DNA of 17,745 nucleotides from an uncultured Clostridia bacterium (GTDB lineage Bacteria > Bacillota > Clostridia > Lachnospirales > Lachnospiraceae), in NCBI GenBank assembly GCA_947304065.1, contig CAMZAI010000030.1, positions 1 to 17,745 on the forward strand. Reading direction: 5' to 3'. Under the pieces are notes generated by a model. The model did no database searches. It saw nothing but the letters and a program-made list of their open reading frames with translations, and was not told where the DNA came from. Positions within the stretch are counted from its first letter, which is position 1. Every line of letters begins with the position of its first letter. The position numbers were made by a program, and so were the translations under genes. Shown in pieces: positions 6,221 through 13,599 of this stretch.

Positions 6221-7117
6221 ATGAAGGCGTTTGACAGCTACAATCCTATTGTTTTGTTTGTATATTTTCTGACCGTAACAGTCATTTCGATGTTTGCGTT
6301 CAATCCGGTCATGATCGCGATCGCGCTCGTGAGCGGCTTTTTGTCGACGCTTACGCTTGCACGTGAGGGCTGCGGCAGATTCTTCATATATGCCGCGTTC
6401 ATTTTCATCGTGACCTCGGCGGCCAATCCGGTATTCAGCCACAACGGCGTTACGGTGCTGTTTGTGATGAACGACAATCCGGTCACGCTCGAGGCGGTGC
6501 TCTACGGAGTTGCGATGGGCACGCTGATCTGCGCGATCCTGATGCTGATGCGGATATTTACAAAGATAATGACCGGTGACAAGATGCTCTACATCATGGG
6601 CTCCGCGTCGCCGAAGCTTGCGCTGCTCATATCGATGACGTTCAGGTTTATCCCGCTTTTCCACCGGCAGGCGGTAAAGACCGAACGGACGCAGAGGGCG
6701 CTCGGAAGATATACCGAAGAAAACGCGATCGATACGATACGCATGAAGCTGAAGATATTTTCAATGATGACGACCTGGGGGCTGGAGAACGGGATCGTCA
6801 CGGCGGACAGCATGAGCGCACGCGGGTACGGCACAGGGCGCAGGACGTCGTTCTCCGTTTACCGCTTCAGAAGGACGGATGCGGTACTGCTTGCGGTTCT
6901 TGCGGTATTTGCGGGAACGATCGCGTATCTGATCGCGACGGATGCGGTCAAATTTTCATATTATCCGAAAATGAGCGGGATCGCGCACACGCCTGCGGCG
7001 ATCGTCTGCTATGTACTGTACGGGCTGATGTGCATGCTGCCCGTGATGAATGAGCTTGAGGAGAAGATCAAATGGAGATACTTAGAGTCGAGGATCTTAG
7101 GTTCGCCTATCAGATAA
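6221..7117 (+). CDS. ecfT: ECF transporter transmembrane component EcfT
   Basis: 298 residues. EcfT couples ATP hydrolysis by the EcfA ATPases to tilting of the substrate-binding S component in the membrane. The protein has hydrophobic spans at about 8-45, 52-75, 90-112, 225-245 and 262-280. Between them lies a long cytoplasmic coupling region holding the two arginine motifs of the family: QRALGR (158-163) and SARGYGTGRR (199-208), the second being the classic Ala-Arg-Gly motif that touches the ATPase groove. The length is slightly above the usual 260-270. Its ATG directly follows the stop of the transcobalamin-like gene, and its 3' end overlaps the ATPase gene by 46 bases, so translation is probably coupled. 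Encoding its own ATPase and S component suggests a dedicated (group I) ECF system rather than a shared module. Confidence 0.9.
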   Translation: MKAFDSYNPIVLFVYFLTVTVISMFAFNPVMIAIALVSGFLSTLTLAREGCGRFFIYAAFIFIVTSAANPVFSHNGVTVLFVMNDNPVTLEAVLYGVAMGTLICAILMLMRIFTKIMTGDKMLYIMGSASPKLALLISMTFRFIPLFHRQAVKTERTQRALGRYTEENAIDTIRMKLKIFSMMTTWGLENGIVTADSMSARGYGTGRRTSFSVYRFRRTDAVLLAVLAVFAGTIAYLIATDAVKFSYYPKMSGIAHTPAAIVCYVLYGLMCMLPVMNELEEKIKWRYLESRILGSPIR

Positions 7118-8733
7118 GTCCCGATAAACAGGCGCTCGACGGAGTGAGTTTTGCGCTTGAGAGAGGCGACCTGCTCTGCGTCTGCGGCGCGACCGGCGGC
7201 GGGAAATCAACGCTCCTGAAGATGCTTAAAAGAGAGCTTACGCCTTTGGGCAAAAAATCCGGAAGGGTCCTGATCGGAGGGAAAAGTCCGGAAGAGATGA
7301 GCGAGCACGAATCTGCAGCGACGGTGGGCTATGTAATGCAGAGACCGGAGCAGCAGATCGTTACCGACAAGGTCTGGCACGAGCTCGCGTTCGGACTTGA
7401 GAACCTCGCGGTACCTCAGAAAGAGATCAGACGGAGAGTCTCGGAGATCGCGGGATATTTTGGAATTGAATCGTGGTTTGAGATGAGCACCGACGAGCTG
7501 TCGGGCGGCCAGAAGCAGCTGCTGAACCTGGCGGCTGTAATGGTCATGCAGCCTGAGATACTCGTGCTCGACGAGCCTACCGCACAGCTCGATCCCATCG
7601 CCGCATCGAACTTTATCGCGACGGTCGTAAAGCTGAACAGGGAGCTTGCGTTGACCGTGGTGATCGTGGAACACAGGCTCGAGGACATTATCCCGGTATC
7701 GGATAAGCTGCTCGTGCTGGAGGACGGAAAAGTCGTATCTTTCGGCGATACAAGGGATTGCGTCGGCAGGCTGATCGGGAATGAGAGACTGCTCAGATCG
7801 ATGCCCGCAGCGGTGAGGATATACGCGGCTACGCATGATATATCTAAAAATACGTTCCCGGTCAAAGATACGGATGAAGTAAAACAAGGTGCTCCCCGGA
7901 CAGATACGGATATGGGAAAAAATTCCCGGCTCCCGCTCGATGTCTGTGAGGGCAGGAGTTATATAGAGAATAATTTCGGCAATGCGATCCGTTCGGAAAG
8001 CGTCACCGATGCAGAAGCTCCGGAAGGCGAATACGCGCTGGAATTTAAGGAAGTATATCTGAGATACACGAAAGACGGAAGCGACGTTCTGCGCGGGATG
8101 GATCTGAGGGTTCGCAAAGGTGAGATATTCTGCATTCTCGGAGGGAACGGCGCCGGAAAGTCGACGGCGGTCAGCGCGGCGGCAGGACTTATAAGGCCAT
8201 ATTCGGGGCAGATAAAGGTCTTCGGGAAAAAGATAAAAGACTATCGCGGACAGGAGCTCTACCGAAACTGCGTGGCAATGCTCCCGCAGGATGTGCAGAC
8301 CGTATTTACCGAAGACAGTATTGACGGACGCCATCCCTACGACCTCTCGGGCGGAGAGCAGCAGCTTGCGGCGCTGAAGATCGTGCTGGAGACAGAGCCG
8401 CGCCTGCTGATACTCGACGAGCCCACTAAGGGTATCGATGTGTATGCGGCAGAGCAGATGGGGAAGAAGCTGCGAGAGCTGGCGGATAGCGGTGTGACCG
8501 TTGTAATAGTTACGCATGACGTCGAATTCGCAGCGCGTCTGGCCGACCGGTGCGCGCTCCTGTTCAACGGGGAGATCACATCCTGCGACAGGGCGAAGGC
8601 ATTCTTTTCGGGCAATTATTTTTACACGACTGCGGCCAACCGCATGACGCGGGGCTTCTACGACGGAGTGGTGACTTCCGAGGACGCGGTCAGACTCTGC
8701 AGGCTGAACGCGGATAAGCAGACTGTCAGATGA
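7072..8733 (+). CDS. Fused ECF ATPase (EcfA-EcfA' tandem ABC domains)
   Basis: 553 residues with two ABC ATPase domains in one chain, replacing the usual separate EcfA and EcfA'. Domain 1 (about 1-245) has Walker A GATGGGKST (K45), signature LSGGQKQ, Walker B ILVLDEPTAQLD and the H-loop VIVEHR. A poorly conserved linker (about 255-325) follows. Domain 2 (about 326-545) has Walker A GGNGAGKST (K363), Q-loop MLPQD, signature LSGGEQQ, Walker B LLILDEPTKGID and H-loop VIVTHD. All catalytic motifs look intact in both domains. Domain 2 has only 18 residues between the Q-loop glutamine and LSGG, against 52 in domain 1, so much of its helical subdomain is missing. It starts inside ecfT, with an AGGAG site upstream, and is followed after 30 bases by the S component. 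The likely role is to power corrinoid uptake. Confidence 0.9.
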   Translation: MEILRVEDLRFAYQISPDKQALDGVSFALERGDLLCVCGATGGGKSTLLKMLKRELTPLGKKSGRVLIGGKSPEEMSEHESAATVGYVMQRPEQQIVTDKVWHELAFGLENLAVPQKEIRRRVSEIAGYFGIESWFEMSTDELSGGQKQLLNLAAVMVMQPEILVLDEPTAQLDPIAASNFIATVVKLNRELALTVVIVEHRLEDIIPVSDKLLVLEDGKVVSFGDTRDCVGRLIGNERLLRSMPAAVRIYAATHDISKNTFPVKDTDEVKQGAPRTDTDMGKNSRLPLDVCEGRSYIENNFGNAIRSESVTDAEAPEGEYALEFKEVYLRYTKDGSDVLRGMDLRVRKGEIFCILGGNGAGKSTAVSAAAGLIRPYSGQIKVFGKKIKDYRGQELYRNCVAMLPQDVQTVFTEDSIDGRHPYDLSGGEQQLAALKIVLETEPRLLILDEPTKGIDVYAAEQMGKKLRELADSGVTVVIVTHDVEFAARLADRCALLFNGEITSCDRAKAFFSGNYFYTTAANRMTRGFYDGVVTSEDAVRLCRLNADKQTVR

Positions 8734-8763
8734 TATCGGCTGCGGCATAAATAAGGATTAAGC

Positions 8764-9450
8764 ATGGTAGTTATAAAGAGCAGCGGTCTCAGGGCCGCAT
8801 TGAAGATAATAATACCGTTCATCGCGATACCCGCGCTGGTCCTGATCGGAGTGTATGTGTTTGAGGACAAGATGTACGCGTACATTTCGCTCGTGATCAC
8901 GATACTTTCGATCGTTCTGTTCATAAGCGGCTTTGAACAGAGAAAGATCGGAACGCGGCGGATGGTGCTGGTCGTCGTACTGACGGTAATGTCGGTGGTG
9001 GGACGCTTTTTCCCGCTGATCAAACCTGTCACAGCGATCACGGTGATAGCAGGGATATATCTCGGCGGGGAAGCGGGCTTCCTCGTAGGAGCAATCTCCG
9101 CGGTAATATCGAATTTCTTCTGGGGGCAGGGACCGTGGACGCCGTTCCAGATGTTTGCATGGGGACTCATTGGCCTGATCGCCGGACTGGCGGCGAAGCC
9201 TTTGAAAAAGAGCAGGGCAGTGCTGCTGACCTACGGGGCGCTCGCCGGAATGCTGTTCTCATTTATAATGGATATATGGACCGTGCTCTGGTACAACAAC
9301 GGATTCGACGTGAAGCTGTACCTTGCGGCGATCTCGACGGCGGTGCCCATGACGGTAGTCTACGCCGCGTCAAATGTCATTTTCCTGTTCTTTCTGGCCG
9401 ATCCGATAGGCAGAAAACTGGACAGAATAAAAACCGTATATGGAATATAA
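8764..9450 (+). CDS. ECF transporter S component, probable cobalamin or corrinoid binder
   Basis: 228 residues, very hydrophobic. The substrate-binding core begins near residue 66 and carries the S-component patterns SVVGRFFPLIKPVTAITVIAG (77-97), YLGGEAGFLVGAISAVISNF and GPWTPFQMFAWGLIG (123-137). Residues 1-60 add two extra membrane spans (about 11-32 and 38-57), making the protein longer than the usual 170-200 residues with six spans. S components decide the vitamin carried by an ECF complex. This one is the last gene of a cobalamin-riboswitch operon, so a CbrT-like role for cobalamin or its precursors is likely, though the sequence itself does not name the ligand. The ATG at 8764 has only a modest AAGGATTAA site upstream. 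A terminator follows nine bases after the stop. Confidence 0.82.
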   Translation: MVVIKSSGLRAALKIIIPFIAIPALVLIGVYVFEDKMYAYISLVITILSIVLFISGFEQRKIGTRRMVLVVVLTVMSVVGRFFPLIKPVTAITVIAGIYLGGEAGFLVGAISAVISNFFWGQGPWTPFQMFAWGLIGLIAGLAAKPLKKSRAVLLTYGALAGMLFSFIMDIWTVLWYNNGFDVKLYLAAISTAVPMTVVYAASNVIFLFFLADPIGRKLDRIKTVYGI

Positions 9451-9458
9451 AAGTCTTG

Positions 9459-9484
9459 AAACCCGCTGTTTTGGCGGGTTTTTG
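9459..9484 (+). terminator. Terminator of the B12 operon
   Basis: AAACCCGC pairs with GCGGGTTT across a short T-rich loop, followed by TTTGTT. It closes the riboswitch-controlled transcript just after the S-component gene. Confidence 0.85.
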
Positions 9485-9523
9485 TTATGCTTTGGCGAGT
9501 TTAGAAAAAGTTTATAAAAAAGA

Positions 9524-9550
9524 TTAGCACTCACTCTTGACGAGTGCTAA
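9524..9550 (+). promoter_or_regulatory. CIRCE element (HrcA operator)
   Basis: TTAGCACTC, nine spacer bases, then GAGTGCTAA: an exact match to the CIRCE consensus bound by the heat-shock repressor HrcA. It overlaps the -35 box of the hsp20 promoter, so HrcA would block polymerase until heat or protein stress. The hrcA gene is not in this window. Confidence 0.97.
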
Positions 9551-9565
9551 CAATTATGTTATAAC
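9537..9565 (+). promoter_or_regulatory. Sigma-A promoter of hsp20
   Basis: TTGACG at 9537-9542, a 17-base spacer and TATAAC at 9560-9565. The -35 box lies inside CIRCE. The predicted start is near 9572, immediately before the first 5' UTR hairpin. Confidence 0.85.
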
Positions 9566-9572
9566 GTAACTA

Positions 9573-9629
9573 GAACAAGACAAACAGACTTGTTCGTGAC
9601 AATAGTATATCAACCGGGAGTGATCCCGG
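9573..9629 (+). promoter_or_regulatory. Two hairpins in the hsp20 5' UTR
   Basis: GAACAAG (9573-9579) pairs with CTTGTTC (9589-9595) right at the predicted transcript start. CCGGGA (9614-9619) pairs with TCCCGG (9624-9629) around a GTGA (GNRA) tetraloop, six bases before the ribosome binding site. The first resembles an mRNA-stabilising 5' hairpin. Neither stem pairs with the AAGGAGG itself, so a classic RNA thermometer is not supported. Confidence 0.5.
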
Positions 9630-9649
9630 AATCATAAGGAGGTAGTATT

Positions 9650-10093
9650 ATGTATATGCCCAGTTTATTTGGAGAGAATCTTTTTGACAGCTTTTTTGAT
9701 GATTTCGCAAGACCTGCACGCCGTGAAGTAAAGTTCCGTGAGCCTGCCGGCTGCGCTATGAAGACCGATGTTAGGGAGAAGGATGACGCTTTCGAGCTGG
9801 ATATCGAACTCCCCGGCTATTCGAAGGATAACGTTAAGGCAGAGCTGAAGGACGGTTTCCTTACCGTCAGCGCCGTTGTTGAGAAGAACAACGATGAGAA
9901 GGATAAGGAAGGCCGCTATATCAGACGCGAGCGCTACAGCGGATCGTGCAGCAGAAGCTTCTATGTCGGCGAGACTGTTACCGAGGCCGATATCAAAGCT
10001 AAGTTCGATAACGGTATCTTAAAGATCACCGTTCCGAAGATCGAGGCAAAGCCCGAGGTTGAGCAGAACCATTATGTAGCTATCGAAGGATAA
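9650..10093 (+). CDS. Small heat-shock protein, Hsp20/alpha-crystallin family
   Basis: 147 residues, usual for bacterial Hsp20, an ATP-independent holdase that keeps unfolding cytosolic proteins from aggregating. A phenylalanine-rich N-terminus (FGENLFDSFFDDF) precedes the alpha-crystallin domain (about 38-135), with the family pattern MKTDVREKDDAFELDIELPG, then DGFLTVSA, RYIRRERYSGSCSRSFYV and the closing FDNGILKITVPK. The C-terminal I/V-X-I motif is not obvious; the tail ends HYVAIEG. AAGGAGG lies seven bases before the ATG at 9650. The gene stands alone between terminators and is governed by a perfect CIRCE. Codon use is strongly biased, as in highly expressed genes. Confidence 0.95.
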   Translation: MYMPSLFGENLFDSFFDDFARPARREVKFREPAGCAMKTDVREKDDAFELDIELPGYSKDNVKAELKDGFLTVSAVVEKNNDEKDKEGRYIRRERYSGSCSRSFYVGETVTEADIKAKFDNGILKITVPKIEAKPEVEQNHYVAIEG

Positions 10094-10120
10094 TAGCTTG
10101 CGTTTCTTTCCCAAACCTGA

Positions 10121-10165
10121 GACCCGGCGGGGACCGGCATATGTCCGACCCTGCCGGGTTTCTTT
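10121..10165 (+). terminator. Terminator after hsp20
   Basis: ACCCGGC...GGG pairs with CCC...GCCGGGT, with an inner CCGG-type extension and a short loop, then TTTCTTT. It makes hsp20 a single-gene transcript. Confidence 0.88.
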
Positions 10166-10206
10166 ATGCCCCGGATGAGCTATTGTTCACGGAAGTACAA
10201 AACAGT

Positions 10207-10259
10207 TTGCTCATTTGGCCGCATGTGGTATACTTAAAAGGCGGTACTTATTTACCGCC
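10207..10259 (+). promoter_or_regulatory. Promoter and 5' hairpin of the GH25 gene
   Basis: TTGCTC at 10207-10212, a 16-base spacer and TATACT at 10229-10234 form a plausible sigma-A promoter. GGCGGTA (10240-10246) and TACCGCC (10253-10259) form a 7-bp hairpin at the predicted transcript start, like mRNA-stabilising 5' hairpins, or an operator dyad. The ribosome binding site GGAGAG lies further down, before the ATG at 10297. Confidence 0.6.
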
Positions 10260-10296
10260 AGAGCATATATATAATGTTTGAGGCAACGGAGAGAAT

Positions 10297-12318
10297 ATGG
10301 CATATAACGACGAAAGAGATGATATAAACAGCCGCGGACCCGGCGATGACAAGCTCGATGAGCTTGAGGCTGCGTACGCCGCTGACATGAACCGGAAGTC
10401 CGTGCGCGAGGAGGAGCTTCAGGCGGCGCGTGATTATCTCGGAGTGATCCTTGAGGAGGCTGAAGGCAAGAGCATTGAGCTCGAGGACAAGAAGCAGGAG
10501 GCGAACGCCCTTGCGGCGCGCCTGTACAGGACCGAGAACGAGATCGGAGAGCTGAAGGCACAGAGCAAGCGATTCAACAGGCAGGGCAAGTTCCTGACCT
10601 TCTGGATGTGCTTTTCCCTGCTCGAACTGATCCTGATCGCAGGTCTGGTGATAGCGCTTTATCTGAATATCAACAGCGGAAAGAATAAGCAGGGTGACAC
10701 CACAAATGTAAAGAACGTGGGAACCTCCGCAAGCAGCGATCCCACTCCGGCACCGGACGCGGAGGAACCGCTGACAGCGAGATTCAGCGAAGAACTTCCG
10801 AACCTGATCAAGTATGTGAGCCACGAGTCTATCGCGCCTTTCACGGTTTCGACCGAGAAGATCGACGGACTGGAATACCTTGTTTTTTCACATGACGATA
10901 TCAGGGTCTGCTATAAAAATGAGTATTATCTCGATGAGATCAATTTCCGCAAGAGTGTTGTGATCGAGCGCGGCGACAGCAGATTTACATTCATGAGGGA
11001 TTACGATCTGAACGCGGATCCCGTGGAGCTCTGCCCGATCCTTACGAATATCGGCGGTGTCAAGTATCTGACCTTTGTTGATTACGAAGGAAATATAATC
11101 AGCGGAGTGCCTTCGGGACTCAGGTTCATTTCCTGCAGCGATTTCAGGATGTGCGAGTGCACCGACCTTAAACAGAAGGTGCTGAATCTGATGACCGTCG
11201 AGGCTCTTCAGGAGCTCTCGCCCATCGAGGGTTACCCTTGTGTTTACTCACTGACCACGAGCAAGGCCGCGTATAAATACGCGATCTCCGATAACGACAA
11301 CACAGAGATCCAGTACAACGAGTTCGATATCCCCGAGATAGCGTCCGAATTCAAACTCGATGTGACCGACAGCGGCATCAACTGGAACACAAACGTCAAG
11401 CTTGGCAACGGTCTGTATCTCGGAGCGCTTTCGGGCTCACTGGTGATCAAGAACGACACTGTGCTGATCTCGGGCGCGAAGTTCGGTGCGTATGTTCCTG
11501 CCAATCAGGAGGATCCGGCACTTCAGGGCTACATTATCCCTTCGGAGCGGGCGTTTGATTCTTATCTGACGGTCGGCGGATACAACGGCGAGCGCTTCTA
11601 CGTTGCATTCAACGATAAGATCGATACCTGCGAGTATTACTGGGACAATCTCGACACATCGGATCCGAACAATTGGATCTACTATGACGCCGACGGCAAT
11701 AAGGCTTCATACCGCGGCATCGATGTTTCAAAATATCAGGGTGCGATCAACTGGAGCAAGGTTGCGGCGCAGGGAGTGGAATTCGCGATCATCCGTCTCG
11801 GTTTCAGAGGCATGAACGAGGGCACGCTCGAGCTCGACGAGTATTTCACGAGAAATATGAAGGGCGCGCTCGATAACGGCATCAAGGTCGGCGTATATTT
11901 CTTTTCGCAGGCGGTCAATGAGAAAGAAGCGATCGAAGAAGCAAATTACGTCATCAATCTGATCAAGGACTACAAGGTCGAGTATCCGGTCATTTTCGAT
12001 ACGGAACGCGTTACGACCTACAACGCCCGCGCGAACGGACTCGGCATGGAAGAGCGCACTCAGCTGTGCAAGACCTTCTGCGATACCGTCGAGGCGGCAG
12101 GCTACAAGTCGATGATCTACGCGAACACGAAGTACATGCTGATGGGCATCGACCTTACGCAGCTGAACGACTATGACAAGTGGTTCGCCGTTTACTCATC
12201 GTCGATCACCTTCCCGTACGATTTTGAGATGCTCCAGTACTCGGAGAGCGGCTCGATCGACGGTATTTCGGGCAAGGTCGATCTGAACATTTCCTTTGTG
12301 GATTATTCCGCACAATAA
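10297..12318 (+). CDS. Membrane-anchored GH25 lysozyme-like protein with cytoplasmic coiled coil
   Basis: 673 residues. Residues 1-98 are charged and helical, with heptad-like Glu/Lys/Leu spacing (about 15-90), and probably form a cytoplasmic coiled coil. One membrane span (about 99-124) follows, then a Ser/Thr/Pro-rich linker and a large extracellular region (about 160-455) with no family I recognise. The C-terminal domain (about 472-670) is a GH25 muramidase: RGIDVSKYQG (473-482) with the catalytic-site D476, then PVIFDTE with D568 and E570. GH25 enzymes cut the MurNAc-GlcNAc bond of peptidoglycan. There is no cleavable signal; the single span gives an N-in, C-out topology, so the enzyme stays tethered and could work on the cell's own wall. 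A weakly similar stretch, WIYYDADGNKASY, just before GH25 recalls choline-binding or SH3-like wall repeats. hemW follows three bases later. Confidence 0.85.
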   Translation: MAYNDERDDINSRGPGDDKLDELEAAYAADMNRKSVREEELQAARDYLGVILEEAEGKSIELEDKKQEANALAARLYRTENEIGELKAQSKRFNRQGKFLTFWMCFSLLELILIAGLVIALYLNINSGKNKQGDTTNVKNVGTSASSDPTPAPDAEEPLTARFSEELPNLIKYVSHESIAPFTVSTEKIDGLEYLVFSHDDIRVCYKNEYYLDEINFRKSVVIERGDSRFTFMRDYDLNADPVELCPILTNIGGVKYLTFVDYEGNIISGVPSGLRFISCSDFRMCECTDLKQKVLNLMTVEALQELSPIEGYPCVYSLTTSKAAYKYAISDNDNTEIQYNEFDIPEIASEFKLDVTDSGINWNTNVKLGNGLYLGALSGSLVIKNDTVLISGAKFGAYVPANQEDPALQGYIIPSERAFDSYLTVGGYNGERFYVAFNDKIDTCEYYWDNLDTSDPNNWIYYDADGNKASYRGIDVSKYQGAINWSKVAAQGVEFAIIRLGFRGMNEGTLELDEYFTRNMKGALDNGIKVGVYFFSQAVNEKEAIEEANYVINLIKDYKVEYPVIFDTERVTTYNARANGLGMEERTQLCKTFCDTVEAAGYKSMIYANTKYMLMGIDLTQLNDYDKWFAVYSSSITFPYDFEMLQYSESGSIDGISGKVDLNISFVDYSAQ

Positions 12319-12321
12319 ATT

Positions 12322-13533
12322 ATGGAACTGTACATTCATATACCATTCTGTGTAAAGAAATGCAGATATTGCGACTTCCTTTCCTTTGCGGGAAAGGAAG
12401 CTTGCTTTAAGGACTATATTGAGGCACTGTGCGCTGAGCTGGACTCATACCGTACGCTCATCCGCGAACGGGGGCTCGATACGATATTTATCGGCGGAGG
12501 GACGCCATCTATTCTGCACGTATCACTTATGGTACAGCTGCTGGAGCGTGTGGATTCCCTGATCGCCGAAAGCGGTGCGAAGCCGCGTGAATACACGATC
12601 GAATGCAATCCCGGCACCCTCGACCGTGAAAAGCTGCGCCTGTACAAAAAGCATGGAATCAACCGCCTCAGCATCGGCCTGCAGTCAGCAAATGATGCGG
12701 AACTCAAACTTCTCGGCAGGATTCATGATTACGACTGCTTCCTCGATAATTACAGGTTTGCCCGCGAGGAAGGCTTTGACAATATCAATATCGATCTGAT
12801 CAGCGCCTTGCCCGGCCAGACTGCAGCCTCATGGGAGAGGACGCTGCGCACAGTCGCGGAGCTCAATCCCGAGCATATCTCGGCTTACAGTCTCATAATC
12901 GAGCCCGGCACGCCTTTTTATGAGATTTACGGGGAAGACAGTGAAAACGCAAAATTCAGAAATCAATCCGGAACTGTGGACTCAGGAGATGGGGCAGGAT
13001 CGATACCGCCTCTCCCGGACGAAGACGAGGAACGCCGCATCTACCGCATGACTTCAGATATTCTTTCGGAATATGGTTACGGCCGCTACGAGATATCGAA
13101 CTACTCAAAACCCGGTTTTGAATCCAAGCACAACCTTGGATACTGGACCGGAGCCGACTATATCGGTGCAGGTCTTGGTGCATCGTCGTACCTGTGCGAA
13201 CGCGGAGCAGACGGACGACTGAAAAACGCGGTACGCTTCAAAAACACCGGTGATCTGAGTATTTATCTTGCAGGCAAGCCGGATAGGACCGAAGAAGAAA
13301 AGCTGACCGGCCGCGACCTGATCGGAGAGTACGTGATGCTTCATTTGCGTTTGCCAAAAGGCTTTTCTGAGGATGAGTTTGTTCAGCTTTTCGGACAGCC
13401 TGCGGATGAACTTTTTGGAGATATAATAAAGAAATATGTCGACATGGAGCTGATGGAAAAGACAGATGGCTATATCCGCCTTACCGAATCAGGACTTGAT
13501 GTTTCAAACTCGATCATGGCTGAATTCATCTGA
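12322..13533 (+). CDS. hemW: Radical SAM heme chaperone HemW
   Basis: 403 residues, the usual length. HemW (formerly called oxygen-independent coproporphyrinogen III oxidase-like) is a heme-binding radical SAM protein that delivers heme to target proteins. The [4Fe-4S] motif C10-xxx-C14-xx-C17 lies in HIPFCVKKCRYCDF. Further family marks are IFIGGGTPSIL, ECNPGTL, SIGLQSANDAELKLLGRIHD and the C-terminal HemN-type domain (about 330-400). The cysteine right after HIPF and the absence of the longer HemN N-terminal region favour HemW over HemN. A Gly/Ser/Asp-rich insertion (about 210-240) is not conserved in my memory of the family. The ATG lies three bases after the GH25 stop, and no Shine-Dalgarno sequence is visible, so translation is probably coupled to the upstream gene. 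The small hypothetical gene follows 66 bases later. Confidence 0.92.
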   Translation: MELYIHIPFCVKKCRYCDFLSFAGKEACFKDYIEALCAELDSYRTLIRERGLDTIFIGGGTPSILHVSLMVQLLERVDSLIAESGAKPREYTIECNPGTLDREKLRLYKKHGINRLSIGLQSANDAELKLLGRIHDYDCFLDNYRFAREEGFDNINIDLISALPGQTAASWERTLRTVAELNPEHISAYSLIIEPGTPFYEIYGEDSENAKFRNQSGTVDSGDGAGSIPPLPDEDEERRIYRMTSDILSEYGYGRYEISNYSKPGFESKHNLGYWTGADYIGAGLGASSYLCERGADGRLKNAVRFKNTGDLSIYLAGKPDRTEEEKLTGRDLIGEYVMLHLRLPKGFSEDEFVQLFGQPADELFGDIIKKYVDMELMEKTDGYIRLTESGLDVSNSIMAEFI

Positions 13534-13599
13534 GGCTTTACCCGTTACTGCCTGTACCGTCACTTGGATGGAAAACAAAACAATTAGGAGGACTCCCAC

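Noticed and set aside
7207..8748. A 513-codon open frame on the minus strand opposite the fused ATPase gene
   Set aside because: It is antisense to two intact ABC domains and its translation shows no recognisable motif or sensible composition; it is a by-product of GC-rich codon use.
9614..9649. RNA thermometer upstream of hsp20
   Set aside because: The GC-rich hairpin does not pair with the AAGGAGG or the start codon, so the ribosome binding site stays open; there is no ROSE or fourU pattern.
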